64,000 nucleotides of DNA, from NCBI RefSeq assembly GCF_000422785.1, contig NZ_KE383919.1, positions 325,451 to 389,450 on the forward strand. Reading direction: 5' to 3'. Source of the DNA: Pseudovibrio exalbescens DSM 16456 (GTDB lineage Bacteria > Pseudomonadota > Alphaproteobacteria > Rhizobiales > Stappiaceae). Below the pieces are notes generated by a model. The model was not told the origin of the DNA and did no database searches. It saw nothing but the letters and a program-made list of their open reading frames with translations. Every line of letters begins with the position of its first letter. The stretch's first letter is position 1. The translations under genes were made by a program, and so were the position numbers. Positions 28,475 through 36,942 of the stretch are shown piece after piece.

Positions 28475-29364
28475 GACAATGCCCCGCCGGTGTTCTCACC
28501 GGTATTCCGGCGCGGCCCCCACAATACGAAATCGTTACCCGGCATATGCGGGAATCCCTGGAAATTGGCCGCATTGGAGAACTTGCGCTGGCAGGTTTCA
28601 AAGCTCTTGTCGCACCCCGCCGCTACGGTCATCACCGCGCCCACACTCATGAGTCCTGCCACCGGCCGCGTCACTGTGAGGTGGGTAGCGCTGCCATGCT
28701 TTTCATCGCGTACCACGGTGAAGCGCTGCCCCAGCGGGCTGCCATCATCGAAGCGCACAACACCACCGCTGAACCATCCTGCATCGTAGGCGGCCAACCC
28801 AGACACCTCCAGCTTTTGTGGTTCCGGCATGTCCACCAGTGTGGCAGTTGCTGAAAAAGCCGGTTGATCCAGATCCACCCGGCACGCCGTGTCGCCCAAC
28901 TCAGCGCTGCATTGCCGGGCATAGACCCGCCCCTTCTCATCAGCAAACAGGTCCAGCAGTGTGCGCAGCTCGGCCTTGAACGCCAAACCATCGCGCCGCA
29001 CTTCCCCCAATACCGCCCGCATCAACACGGTTTGTTGGCTTTCAGGCGCTTGCCAGTTCACAAAATACACGGTGATGCGCGCGCCATCCCAAAGGCCCGC
29101 TCGCAGGTCGGTTTCATCCAACGTGTGCGAAGAAATAGCCCCCGTCACTTCCTGAGACCCAACTGCAAACCCCTCCGACACTTCGGTCAGGCTTTCATGC
29201 AGCCCAAGGCCGGGCTCATAGTTCTGGCCATCGAAGTGCAGAACACAGTCATGGCTGGTAAAGCCTAGTGTGCGCCCATCCGCGCGTTCGAATTTCCAGC
29301 AGGTTGCCACAGTCCATTCATCCCCTGCCAGATGGTCCAGCAAGGCTTGGGGTATCTGTCTCAT
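28471..29364 (-). CDS. GTA DUF2163 distal tail protein (gp13-like)
   Basis: A 297-aa protein of the DUF2163 / BR0599 phage family, RcGTA gp13-like. Typical segments are WTVATCWKFERADGRTLGFT near the start, ARQCSAELGDTACRVDL, and the C-terminal AAGCDKSFETCQRKFSNAAN followed by FQGFPHMPG. The paired cysteines in the last two segments are characteristic and probably bind a metal cluster in the tail hub. It overlaps the peptidase gene by 4 nt. Confidence 0.95.
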   Translation of the reverse strand: MRQIPQALLDHLAGDEWTVATCWKFERADGRTLGFTSHDCVLHFDGQNYEPGLGLHESLTEVSEGFAVGSQEVTGAISSHTLDETDLRAGLWDGARITVYFVNWQAPESQQTVLMRAVLGEVRRDGLAFKAELRTLLDLFADEKGRVYARQCSAELGDTACRVDLDQPAFSATATLVDMPEPQKLEVSGLAAYDAGWFSGGVVRFDDGSPLGQRFTVVRDEKHGSATHLTVTRPVAGLMSVGAVMTVAAGCDKSFETCQRKFSNAANFQGFPHMPGNDFVLWGPRRNTGENTGGALS

Positions 29365-29380
29365 GCCCTGTCCTTTCGGA

Positions 29381-30022
29381 TTAAAGGTTTATTTCCACCA
29401 GCGGCACACTTGGCACTTGTCCGGCACTGAAATGGGTCAGGCTGGCTTCCAGATGATCGGTGTCGAACCGAACCGGGGTGTGAAACTCAAAACCGGCAGT
29501 GATCCGTGTCCCTGCTGCTGGCGGATCACCATGAATGGTGACAAGGCCGGTTTGGGTGTCGAGGCTGGCCTGGGGGCCGAGTGCGACGTGCACACCATCA
29601 ACAGCAAGGCGCAGTGTGCCCGAAACGGGTTTCCGGATGATCCGGTTGTAGGGGGATCCCGGATCGCCATAGGCCTTGGTCAGTTGAAAGGTGGTTGCAG
29701 TACCGTTTCCGGTCGCGATCAGTTCATCCTCCGCCGTGATCGCCTGCCCCCACGCAGCCGTTGAATGATCAAACGGATCCTTGAAGCGAAAGCCGATCAA
29801 ACGCCCGCGCGTTTCTTCAAAAAAGGCCAGCACATGATGCAAGTCGGCCAGAGACCGGATCCCGGTCCCCGCGTCATATCGCCGTCGAGATCCGACCCAA
29901 TTGGTTGCGCGAATTTCATGTCCGTTGGCGAAAGTGAGAATGCGGGTGCGCCGTTGCGGGCCGCCGCTGGCACCAAAGGAAATCCAGCTCGGAAAACATT
30001 TTTCCAAAAATGTCATGGGCAT
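29381..30022 (-). CDS. GTA DUF2460 distal tail protein (gp12-like)
   Basis: A 213-aa protein of the DUF2460 family (phage TIGR02217), RcGTA gp12-like distal tail component. The family signature is clear: FPSWISFGASGGPQRRTRI near the N-terminus, then RRRYDAGTGIRSLADLHHVL and FFEETRGRLIGFRFKDP. An ATG two codons later is an equally good start. It is separated from the tape measure gene by 211 bp, in which I see no convincing gene. Confidence 0.94.
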   Translation of the reverse strand: MPMTFLEKCFPSWISFGASGGPQRRTRILTFANGHEIRATNWVGSRRRYDAGTGIRSLADLHHVLAFFEETRGRLIGFRFKDPFDHSTAAWGQAITAEDELIATGNGTATTFQLTKAYGDPGSPYNRIIRKPVSGTLRLAVDGVHVALGPQASLDTQTGLVTIHGDPPAAGTRITAGFEFHTPVRFDTDHLEASLTHFSAGQVPSVPLVEINL

Positions 30023-30233
30023 ATGGCCTATGGTTTGACCTGTCTCAAGGAAAGAAAGTCGAAACTTGGTGAATGTGCTTGCAGGCTCGAAAGGGCGGTT
30101 GGGTCGTATAATTGAAGTGACATCAGCATTTCGAGGTCACTGGCCCGCCCCATCGCAGCCACGACATTGCGCCGTTGCGACAACGGCCGCCGAGATGCGT
30201 CGGTCCTTGAGTCCCTCCTCTTCAATGCCGACG

Positions 30234-30797
30234 TTATAGCCCGCGCTGTCCCCGTCCGACAGCGCGGGCAACTGCTGTCGCCACCTGCCCTTGTGATTGC
30301 TGAAACCCCTGCACGTCCGGTGTCGTTACATTCACCGTAATGGGGGCCCCTGCCGCTCCAGAGGCATCCACGCCCAGCCGACCGCCAACGCCTCGTTTCA
30401 AAGGCAAAACCGCCTCCGGCCCCGCTTCGCCCATCACCCCAAGCGCGGCACCGTTGTGCCCCATGGGAAAGTAGGTCGGTGCGGCAACAATGCCTCCTTT
30501 TGCAAATGGCATGACGCCTGACAGCGATCCGCTGACGCTGCCGCTCACCAGATTGGTCAGACCGTTGGTCAACGCAGCCTCCAACGGTTGAAGCGCTGCG
30601 TTCAAACTGCTGCGGGACAATGACAAGGCCATCTCGGACATGACCGAACGCAGGCTCTTGCCCGACAGGACTGCGGCCGAGAGCCCGGAGGTCAACTCCC
30701 GTGAGAACTCCCCGGCCAGCCCCTTGAGGTCGCGAAATGTGGCGGCCAGTTCCTCGGCCTGATCCACGCCCCAGTCCGTTGCTGGTTCTTCGTCCAT
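30234..30797 (-). CDS. GTA short tape measure / tail protein (gp11-like)
   Basis: A 187-aa protein. The GTA position, the helical N-terminus (AEELAATFRDLKGLAGEFSR) and the segment KGGIVAAPTYFPMGHNGAAL plus GEAGPEAVLPLKRGVGGRLG match phage tail tape-measure C-terminal sequences. It is short, as in RcGTA, implying a short siphovirus-like tail. Its ATG overlaps the chaperone gene's stop by one base (TGATG). The C-terminus (QVATAVARAVGRGQRGL) also fits tape-measure ends. Confidence 0.9.
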   Translation of the reverse strand: MDEEPATDWGVDQAEELAATFRDLKGLAGEFSRELTSGLSAAVLSGKSLRSVMSEMALSLSRSSLNAALQPLEAALTNGLTNLVSGSVSGSLSGVMPFAKGGIVAAPTYFPMGHNGAALGVMGEAGPEAVLPLKRGVGGRLGVDASGAAGAPITVNVTTPDVQGFQQSQGQVATAVARAVGRGQRGL

Positions 30798-30994
30798 CAG
30801 TGGTCTCCTTTCTTGTCGGGATAGCGACCCATCAGTTGCACCAAGTCCTGTTGCAAAAATGGGGACGCGTTTTGCGGCGGGGCCAAACCGGCTGCCAACT
30901 CACGGGGCGTGGCTTGCCAGAAGGTGCGCGGACACCACCCGAGATGGGAAAAGGCCAGCCGCATGGCCTCCTGCCACGGAAACGGGCGTGTCAC
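30797..30994 (-). CDS. GTA tail assembly chaperone (gp10.1-like)
   Basis: A 65-aa protein of the phage tail assembly chaperone type, corresponding to the small gene after RcGTA g10. The pattern PFPWQEAMRLAFSHLGWCPR followed by FWQATPRELAA is typical. It starts with GTG, overlapping the stop of the preceding gene by 4 nt (GTGA). Together with gp10 it probably helps load the tape measure, as gpG/gpGT do in lambda. Confidence 0.9.
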   Translation of the reverse strand: MTRPFPWQEAMRLAFSHLGWCPRTFWQATPRELAAGLAPPQNASPFLQQDLVQLMGRYPDKKGDH

Positions 30995-31392
30995 GGGTGC
31001 CGCGCCATGGCGGGGTGGTGCGTCGTATCGGAATGCCCTTTAGCTTTTGAGGGGCTCGTTGCAACAGAAGCTGTCCCCGCCTCCTGCGGGGCAAAGGTTG
31101 CCTCCAGCAGATGCTTGACCGCTTGTGCCATGCCGACCACGCCCTGCGGACAATGCATGCGGGCCAATTGGTCTGCATCAACATCATGTCCGGCCCCCTT
31201 CAGGCCCGCCAGAAGGAGACGCTGAATGTCGTGCGCACTGAGCCGGCCTGTGGTGAACCGTGCCAACAGGTCATCCAGATTATCGGCGGCATAGGCACCC
31301 TCCAGCTCCGCCAATGCTCCCAGTGTCAGCACCATGGACCAGCACCGTCCATCCAGAGTGATCTCCACTTCGCCGCGATATCGATTGGTCAT
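30991..31392 (-). CDS. GTA tail assembly protein (gp10-like)
   Basis: A 133-aa homologue of RcGTA gp10 (gene transfer agent family, tail chaperone-like). The segment MTNRYRGEVEITLDGR followed by LTLGALAELEGAYAADNLDD is typical. The core ends near residue 100. The tail (GTASVATSPSKAKGHSDTTH and on) is low-complexity and may vary between strains. It lies 12 bp after the major tail protein gene. Confidence 0.9.
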   Translation of the reverse strand: MTNRYRGEVEITLDGRCWSMVLTLGALAELEGAYAADNLDDLLARFTTGRLSAHDIQRLLLAGLKGAGHDVDADQLARMHCPQGVVGMAQAVKHLLEATFAPQEAGTASVATSPSKAKGHSDTTHHPAMARHP

Positions 31393-31404
31393 TTCCTTGC
31401 CTCC

Positions 31405-31821
31405 TCAGGGTGTCTCGGAGAAGGTCAGCTCACCCGCCGACTCCAGCGCCAACTCATAGGTGACCTCGCCGTTGAACTCGCCGGCATATTCCAGTCCCGC
31501 CAGATGAAACGGGCCTTCCAATACCCCGAAACCGGGCAGGACCACCTGCCAGGTGGCCAACGCGCCGGAAAAAAACAGGGTGCGGATTTGAGCATCGGCA
31601 TTCTGGTCCCGAAACACGCCCTGCCCCGATATGCTGGCGGACCGGGTGCCGGTTTGCGCCAACAGCTCCCGCCAGCGACCAGCGCTGTCCGCATTGGTGA
31701 TATCTGCGGCAACGGCGTTCAACGCAAAACGACGCGAGCGCAGTCCTGCCACACTTTCAAAACTGCCGGAACCGTTCAGGTCCAGCTTCAACAGCATGTC
31801 CTTGCCTGCCTGAGCAGCCAT
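31405..31821 (-). CDS. GTA major tail protein (gp9-like)
   Basis: A 138-aa phage major tail tube protein, RcGTA gp9-like. Features are MAAQAGKDMLLKLDLNGSG, LRSRRFALNAVAADITNADS and ALESAGELTFSE. I chose the ATG at 31821; the frame is open to 31902, but the extra residues overlap the previous gene and do not resemble the family. It forms the stacked hexamer rings of the tail tube. Confidence 0.92.
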   Translation of the reverse strand: MAAQAGKDMLLKLDLNGSGSFESVAGLRSRRFALNAVAADITNADSAGRWRELLAQTGTRSASISGQGVFRDQNADAQIRTLFFSGALATWQVVLPGFGVLEGPFHLAGLEYAGEFNGEVTYELALESAGELTFSETP

Positions 31822-31876
31822 GCCTTTCTCCTTGATTTGATGTTGTCTGATCTGCGCAGCCCACTGGCAGTGCGCT

Positions 31877-32278
31877 TCATTCCACCACCGCACGTCCGGC
31901 AAGCCGGGCCCGCCACGTACGCCGGTCGCGCTGCAGGGATATTTCTTGCGTCACGGCCAGCACAAGCACCTGGCCACCAGAGCCTGTGGTGAGCGCCCCC
32001 GCAGTCAGGACATCAGTCACGCGCGCGCCAAGCGCTGCCACATCCGAACGGGTGAGAGCGCGAGAATAGGCCTCAATCGTGAACCGCACGCGGTCGCCAT
32101 CCGCCGGGTTGCCGGTGAGGCTCTGGCTCTGAACTTGAGACAGGCTCAGATACGGCAGGTGAATGAAGGCCGGCGCACCATCAACAATTCGCCCTTCGTC
32201 ATTGTCCATTAGGGCGAGAAGAGCGGTGTCCGTCCGCAAGGCGGTGATGACGGCATCGCGGAATATGCTTTGGCTCAT
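31877..32278 (-). CDS. GTA tail terminator, DUF3168 (gp8-like)
   Basis: A 133-aa DUF3168 protein, RcGTA gp8-like tail terminator. The start at 32278 (MSQSIFRDAVITALRTDTAL) overlaps the previous gene's stop by 4 nt (ATGA). The longer in-frame extension to 32386 lies in the preceding gene and is spurious. Family motifs include VRFTIEAYSRA followed by LGARVTDVL, and a final arginine-rich strand (RDRRTWRARLAGRAVVE). Confidence 0.92.
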   Translation of the reverse strand: MSQSIFRDAVITALRTDTALLALMDNDEGRIVDGAPAFIHLPYLSLSQVQSQSLTGNPADGDRVRFTIEAYSRALTRSDVAALGARVTDVLTAGALTTGSGGQVLVLAVTQEISLQRDRRTWRARLAGRAVVE

Positions 32279-32604
32279 GAGGCTTCTTCCAGTTGGCGGC
32301 ATGTCAGATCCAGCACGCGGGTTCGCTGGTCCGGGTCGACCACCGTTTCGACGCGCAGCCGCAGCGGGCCTGCCTCCAAAAGCCAACCGGGCAGAACATC
32401 AGCGCGGTAGCGCAGCCGCACCGTGTATCCTGTTGTCTCCTGTAGCCGCCCCGCCTGCGGTGTTGCAGCGACGCGGCGCGGGCGCACCTGCGCCCAGACC
32501 ACTGCCTGTGGCAGATACACGGTCTCGTCATCTCCGGTTGGTGCCAGAGAGACCGAGGGGGCAGACAGGGTCATCGGCGTATCAAATTTCCCGGCCCCCA
32601 TCAT
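32275..32604 (-). CDS. GTA head closure / head-tail joining protein (gp7-like)
   Basis: A 109-aa phage head-tail joining protein, RcGTA gp7-like. The segments AVVWAQVRPRR, TTGYTVRLRYRADVLPGWLL and VETVVDPDQRTRVLDLTC are typical of the Phage_H_T_join fold. It starts inside the end of the connector gene (ATGA) and ends on the start of the DUF3168 gene (ATGA), so three genes are translationally coupled. Confidence 0.92.
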   Translation of the reverse strand: MMGAGKFDTPMTLSAPSVSLAPTGDDETVYLPQAVVWAQVRPRRVAATPQAGRLQETTGYTVRLRYRADVLPGWLLEAGPLRLRVETVVDPDQRTRVLDLTCRQLEEAS

Positions 32605-33173
32605 ATCTTCAGCACCTTGTAAGGCGACAGCGCGCCGGCAAAACCATGAGGCAGAAACCCACTGATTGCCCCGTCCTCCACCAGGCTGCGACGCTCATAC
32701 CAAAAGCCCATCAGCATCAAGATGGCGGTCCGCAGACCGGCAGGAACATCTGCCGGCTGATCGCCGTAGCCCGCTGTCATATCGACCTCAATGCCGTTGA
32801 GTTCCCGGCGCGGTGGCTCCAGACCCGCCCGCACCCGGAGCCGGGCCGGGTTGCTGGCCAGATCCGTAACATAGCGCTCCGGCGGCAGGACATGCGCCGT
32901 GCCGTCACTTGCAAAGAGTGTGAGCGCGTCCACCTGCCGAATGGGCGCAACCGGCAAACGAATAATCCGTTCTGCTGGCATCTCGTCGATGTACTGACGC
33001 CAGCTCTGAGTAATGAGAGCCCGCCCGGTCAACCGCTCCACTTCCGTGCGCGCTGCAGTGATAAGGCGTTCCAGCAAGGCATCCTCGTGGGTGTGTGACA
33101 GGCGCAAATGCGCATGGGCGTCGGCCAGCGTCACCGGCTCTCGCGCCGGTGCCACCGTAACAACCGCAGTCAT
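32601..33173 (-). CDS. GTA head-tail connector adaptor (gp6-like)
   Basis: A 190-aa head-tail connector of the phiE125 gp8 / Phage_connect_1 family, RcGTA gp6-like. The features are EPVTLADAHAHLRLSHTHED, ITAARTEVERLTGRALITQS and DMTAGYGDQPADVPAGLRTA. It binds beneath the portal. It lies 54 bp after the major capsid gene and overlaps the head closure gene. Confidence 0.93.
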   Translation of the reverse strand: MTAVVTVAPAREPVTLADAHAHLRLSHTHEDALLERLITAARTEVERLTGRALITQSWRQYIDEMPAERIIRLPVAPIRQVDALTLFASDGTAHVLPPERYVTDLASNPARLRVRAGLEPPRRELNGIEVDMTAGYGDQPADVPAGLRTAILMLMGFWYERRSLVEDGAISGFLPHGFAGALSPYKVLKI

Positions 33174-33227
33174 GGCGGGCTCTCCGTTTTTTAGATTGAG
33201 GTCAGGTTTCAGGCAGGTGCTGGCGCC

Positions 33228-34562
33228 CTATGCGGCAAACTTCAGAAGCTTAATGGCATCAAAGTCCTGCACGCCGCCGCCCACGCGTTTGGTGGTGTAA
33301 AACAGCACATACGGCTTGTTGGAATACGGATCACGCAGGATGCGCACGCCCAGACGATCCACCACCAGATAGCCGCGCTGAAAATCACCGAAGGCAATGG
33401 GCGTCGTGGCGCTGCCGATATCCGGCATGTCCTCGGCCTCGGTCACCGGAAAGCTCATCAGACTGGCCGATGAGCCGGGGCTGGTTGGTGGCTGCCACAG
33501 ATAGTTGCCCTGTCCGTCCTTGAGTTTGCGAAGGGCGGCCTGAGTTGACCGATTGAACACAAAACGGGCGTTCTGCCGAAAACCGGCCTTCAGGGCATAG
33601 ACCAGATCAATCAGCACGTCACCGGGATTGCTGGCCGCAAAGGCGCCATCGGCACCGGTACTCAAGGTACCAATGTTGCCCCAACTCCAGCCGGTCTCAT
33701 CCACCTGAGTATAATCAAGAAAGCCCCGCGGTGCGTTGGTGCCGTTTCCGGAAATGAACGCGGCCCCTTCCTTCTCCGCGAAGGCGGCTTGTACCTCTTG
33801 CGCGATCCACTCATCCACGTTGATGGCGGAATCGTCGAGCAGGGTTTGGGTGGCTGCGGGCATGGCGTAAAGCTCCATGGTTGGAAACGCCAGTTCCGCC
33901 AGATCCGGTGAGGCCGTCTCGGGCCGAGCTGCGGTCTCCCCCACCCAACCGCTGGCAAGGCCGGATTTGGAGAACGGTTTCTTGAACGTGTTCCCGGTTA
34001 TTTGCCGATTGCCTGCGATCGCCCGAATGGGCGACACATTCGCCAGACGCAGAAGGATTTCCGCTTCCGTCTGCTCGGGTACCAGATACCCGCCATCCGC
34101 ATCTGACCCCACCGACAGCGCCTTCACCTCCAACTGGCGCAGGTCCTGCTCCTGACCCTGGCGCACATACCGTTCAAACGCGGCCTTGTGTTCCGTCGCC
34201 GCAAAACCACCGGCTTGTGCACGTTGGGTCGAGCGCCCACTACCCACTGTCTCCAACCCCGGTTTTTCCGGTCGCCGGCTTTTCAAAGCCAGTTCGTTGA
34301 CGCGCTCCATTTGCTTGTCCAGCGCCTCGTCCATGCGCCGCAGCTTGTCTTCCACCAATGTGTCGACCTGCGATTTTTTCTCCAGCTCGTCCAAGCGCTC
34401 ATCATTGGCATGACGATAGTCCTCAAACGCGCCGAGCAGTTGGTCCAACGCCTCACTGGCCGTGGTCACACTTTGCCCTGGCGCCGCATCTGCCTTCACA
34501 ACAGCCCCCTTGGGGTGGGCCAGATCCTTGGTTTCCAGCTGTGTCAGTCTCTTCTGATTCAT
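33228..34562 (-). CDS. GTA HK97-fold major capsid protein (gp5-like)
   Basis: A 444-aa HK97-fold capsid protein, RcGTA gp5-like. A charged coiled-coil scaffolding (delta) domain (about 35-100, with DYRHANDERLDELEKKSQVD) precedes the capsid domain, which begins near LSVGSDADGGYLVPEQTEAE. The E-loop, P-domain and A-domain segments (GNTFKKPFSKSGLASGWVGE; GNGTNAPRGFL; RFVFNRSTQAALRKLKDGQG) are all present. The delta domain is expected to be cut off by the protease encoded just upstream. The ATG is preceded by AGAGGA. Confidence 0.96.
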   Translation of the reverse strand: MNQKRLTQLETKDLAHPKGAVVKADAAPGQSVTTASEALDQLLGAFEDYRHANDERLDELEKKSQVDTLVEDKLRRMDEALDKQMERVNELALKSRRPEKPGLETVGSGRSTQRAQAGGFAATEHKAAFERYVRQGQEQDLRQLEVKALSVGSDADGGYLVPEQTEAEILLRLANVSPIRAIAGNRQITGNTFKKPFSKSGLASGWVGETAARPETASPDLAELAFPTMELYAMPAATQTLLDDSAINVDEWIAQEVQAAFAEKEGAAFISGNGTNAPRGFLDYTQVDETGWSWGNIGTLSTGADGAFAASNPGDVLIDLVYALKAGFRQNARFVFNRSTQAALRKLKDGQGNYLWQPPTSPGSSASLMSFPVTEAEDMPDIGSATTPIAFGDFQRGYLVVDRLGVRILRDPYSNKPYVLFYTTKRVGGGVQDFDAIKLLKFAA

Positions 34563-34670
34563 AGGATTTTTTTCCTCTAATTTAAGACGCAGTTCTCCTG
34601 CTCCGCTACAACCAAAAGCAGCGGATCAAGGTTCACGTATCGGTTCGTTGAGCTGGTTCAGTCGCCCGTA

Positions 34671-35078
34671 TCAGTCTGAGCTATCAAGCCGGGCGGACCG
34701 TAAGAGCGGGAAGGTCACCAGTGAAACCTCCCAGAGATCAACCGCCAGCACATCGCGACATCCGGTGTGCGGATCACGGCGGGCCTTGCGCGCCTTGAAG
34801 CCGATCGACAATCCGTTCAGCACACCGGCGGCAATCAGGTGTGCTGCTTCCCGGCCTTGCGCCACCGCATCCAGAATCTCGCCTTGCACGAACAAGCCCT
34901 GACTGTCCTCACGGATGGAAGTCCATCGCCCAATCGGACGTGACGGATCATGCTGCCAAAGCATCTTGATGTCCTGCGTCGGACGCCGCACAAGCGAGCG
35001 CAGGAACGCACCGCGATGAACACAGTCGCCGCCATCATCCACCTCATGGAACCGGCTGGCGTATCCCCTAATCTGCAT
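34671..35078 (-). CDS. GTA HK97-family prohead protease (gp4-like)
   Basis: A 135-aa prohead protease of the HK97 family (MEROPS U35/S78), RcGTA gp4-like. It starts with the usual first strand MQIRGYASRFHEVDDGGD. The motif MLWQHDPSRPIGRW carries the catalytic His (H43), and GVLNGLSIGFKARKARR carries the catalytic Ser (S91) in the strand GLSIGF. GGAGGAGGGCC precedes the ATG. It processes the capsid scaffold domain. It ends 108 bp before the capsid gene. Confidence 0.93.
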   Translation of the reverse strand: MQIRGYASRFHEVDDGGDCVHRGAFLRSLVRRPTQDIKMLWQHDPSRPIGRWTSIREDSQGLFVQGEILDAVAQGREAAHLIAAGVLNGLSIGFKARKARRDPHTGCRDVLAVDLWEVSLVTFPLLRSARLDSSD

Positions 35079-35116
35079 AGGCCCTCCTCCTCACAACACC
35101 GGCATGACTCTTGCCG

Positions 35117-35449
35117 TCAATGCACGGAGCGAGCGGCCCGCACGATGCGCGCCAGATTGTGAACTGAACACGGCGCTACGTTTGGTGCCAAACGAGGCAG
35201 CCCCGTTTGCCGACAGGACTGGAGCGTCGCCGGCAACTCGGATTGCGTGTCGGCGCAGGAGCTCGATCCATCACACCCACCCTCTCGCCGCTGCATCGAA
35301 GGTTGCTCCGGCTCAGCCCTACCTCTGCGCTGCTGCATCATGGCCCGGCGCAAATCAGACGCCCTGGATCGCACCGTCTTGAACGCCTCAAAAATCTCAC
35401 CGCATTTATGGCCCTGCCAAAAGACACCACTTGGAAACATGGCTCGCAT
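35117..35449 (-). CDS. Doubtful small ORF in the gap before the prohead protease
   Basis: The 449 bp between the small gene after the portal and the protease gene (35079-35527) hold one minus-strand frame that could be read from the ATG at 35449 or 35440, giving about 108-111 aa. The first 40 residues (MFPSGVFWQGHKCGEIFEAF and on, with a basic helix) look protein-like. The rest is low-complexity and Cys/Ser/Arg-rich. The only ribosome-site candidate, GAGGTG, is too close to the first ATG. I know no GTA protein at this place. It may be a lineage-specific gene, a remnant, or noncoding spacer. Confidence 0.25.
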   Translation of the reverse strand: MRAMFPSGVFWQGHKCGEIFEAFKTVRSRASDLRRAMMQQRRGRAEPEQPSMQRREGGCDGSSSCADTQSELPATLQSCRQTGLPRLAPNVAPCSVHNLARIVRAARSVH

Positions 35450-35527
35450 TCCCACCTCACAATCCCAGCGCATTGCTACTAATTATCAAACTTAATCTCA
35501 ATTATTTCCCATGTAACATTTATCGGC

Positions 35528-35719
35528 TCAAGGCCATTCCTCATCGCTCAGGATGGCGTTCAACCGAGTTACTTCGGAGAGAAAATCATCGAGCCGACGC
35601 GCTCCATTGGCCAGCTCACGCAACGCCCAGACCAGCAAACTGGTGGAACTGCTGGCCCACAGAAACAACGTCAGGTGAGCCAGATCTCCTCGCTCCGCCA
35701 GCACCTTTACAATATCCAT
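35528..35719 (-). CDS. GTA small protein following the portal (gp3.5-like)
   Basis: A 63-aa protein in the position of the small gene between portal and protease in RcGTA. It starts at the ATG at 35719, overlapping the portal stop by one base (TGATG), after a strong GGGAGGAGGTG ribosome site. It has a short hydrophobic stretch (LAHLTLFLWASSSTSLLVWA) and then a charged helix (RLDDFLSEVTRLNAILSDEE). The function is unknown; position and coupling support a real gene. Confidence 0.8.
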   Translation of the reverse strand: MDIVKVLAERGDLAHLTLFLWASSSTSLLVWALRELANGARRLDDFLSEVTRLNAILSDEEWP

Positions 35720-36894
35720 CACACCTCCTCCCGCGGCCCATACCCAACCGCCTCTCGCTTTTCATCGGACGACAAAAAATCGGCCTGTGTCACGCGTTGC
35801 CACAATGCCGACCGCTCGGCGCTGAGAGCTTCCACCGCATCCAGATCTGCCTCCAATGTAACCGGACGCTCCCATGAGGGGGATAACCATTGAGCCAGCG
35901 CCGTATGCACTCGGCGCGCCAACGGCAAAACGGTCTGGCGCCAGAAGGCCCGATTGGCTTCCTGATAATTGGCATAGGTATTGTCTCCTGGCAGACCAAG
36001 GAGCAACGGTGGCACACCCAGTGCCAGAGCGACCTCTCGGGCCGCCTGATTTTTTGCAGCAATGAAATCCATGTCGCGGGGGGATAAAGCCATCGGCTTC
36101 CAATCCAATCCACCTTCCAGCAACAAGGGTCGTCCGGCGTTGCGCGCCCCCTGGTAGCTGTCCGCCAGCTCCTCTTTCAGCCGCTGAAACTGTTCGTCAC
36201 TCAAATGAACAGCGTCACCACCCCCATAGACCAACGCACCGGACGGACACGCCGCATTGTCCAAAAGGGCCTTGCTCCATTGACCTGCTGCATTGTGAAT
36301 GTCGAGCGGTCCTTGCGCCGCCTCCAGCGCGGCAAAGCCGTAGTAGTCATGCAATGGATGGAATTGTTTCATATGTAATAAAGGTACAACCTGACCGTTT
36401 CCCTGTGCCGGAATACGCATGGTCCTGCCGCCCACCGTGTAGTCGTAGGCTTCCACCCAACCCTTGGCACCGGGCACCACTTTCACCCGGTCAGGGCGCA
36501 ACACATGCAGTTCACGCACATCGTCCTCAAGTGCAACAGCCTCTACATACGCATTGCCCGACAAAATCAGATAGCCGAAAATGGCCTCCAAAAAACTGGC
36601 GGTATTTTCGCCCGGCGCCGGCCGCTCCAACAACGCCAGAAGCGGGTGTTCGTCAACCTCGCTCCCGTCTTCCTTCACCACAAGCCTCAAGCCACTGGCG
36701 GCTTCACAGATCATCCGCACCGCCCGGAAGGCAACGGCGTTTTTCATGTAGCCTTCCTTAACCAATGCTGCATAATCTCGAGGGGTCCAAACGGCGCGTC
36801 CCTGAGTCTGCATGGCGACAAACCGCGAGGTGCGAGAGGCCTTGGTTTCTCTCTGATGTGCGGAAAAACGTTCAAGAAATCTCTTTAAAGGCAT
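35719..36894 (-). CDS. GTA portal protein (gp3-like)
   Basis: A 391-aa HK97-type phage portal protein, RcGTA gp3-like, forming the 12-mer ring through which DNA enters the head. Family segments include GYMKNAVAFRAVRMICEAAS, ILSGNAYVEAVAL, the stem and wing region with HDYYGFAALEAAQGPLDIHN, and ALGVPPLLLGLPGDNTYANY near the clip. It is separated from the large terminase gene by 159 bp of AT-rich, palindromic DNA, unusual in this otherwise packed cluster. The ribosome site before the ATG is weak. Confidence 0.95.
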   Translation of the reverse strand: MPLKRFLERFSAHQRETKASRTSRFVAMQTQGRAVWTPRDYAALVKEGYMKNAVAFRAVRMICEAASGLRLVVKEDGSEVDEHPLLALLERPAPGENTASFLEAIFGYLILSGNAYVEAVALEDDVRELHVLRPDRVKVVPGAKGWVEAYDYTVGGRTMRIPAQGNGQVVPLLHMKQFHPLHDYYGFAALEAAQGPLDIHNAAGQWSKALLDNAACPSGALVYGGGDAVHLSDEQFQRLKEELADSYQGARNAGRPLLLEGGLDWKPMALSPRDMDFIAAKNQAAREVALALGVPPLLLGLPGDNTYANYQEANRAFWRQTVLPLARRVHTALAQWLSPSWERPVTLEADLDAVEALSAERSALWQRVTQADFLSSDEKREAVGYGPREEV

Positions 36895-36911
36895 GAATAT
36901 ACTCGCTTTTC

Positions 36912-36942
36912 AACTACACTTAAAGCGTTGCTTTAAGTAGTT
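36912..36942. repeat. AT-rich palindrome between terminase and portal genes
   Basis: An inverted repeat reads AACTA-CA-CTTAAAG, CGTTG loop, CTTTAAG-TAGTT: a 7-bp inner arm and a 5-bp outer arm, interrupted by two unpaired bases on one side. It lies 18 bp upstream of the portal start, in the 159-bp gap (36895-37053). Reiterated GATTCA/TGAATC words also occur around 36950-37010. It could be an operator, an RNA processing hairpin, or part of an internal promoter. Confidence 0.55.

Noticed and set aside
30028..30225. Minus-strand frame of 65 codons between the tape measure and DUF2460 genes
   Set aside because: Starts with TTG, no ribosome site in place, basic low-complexity sequence, and no known GTA gene at this position.
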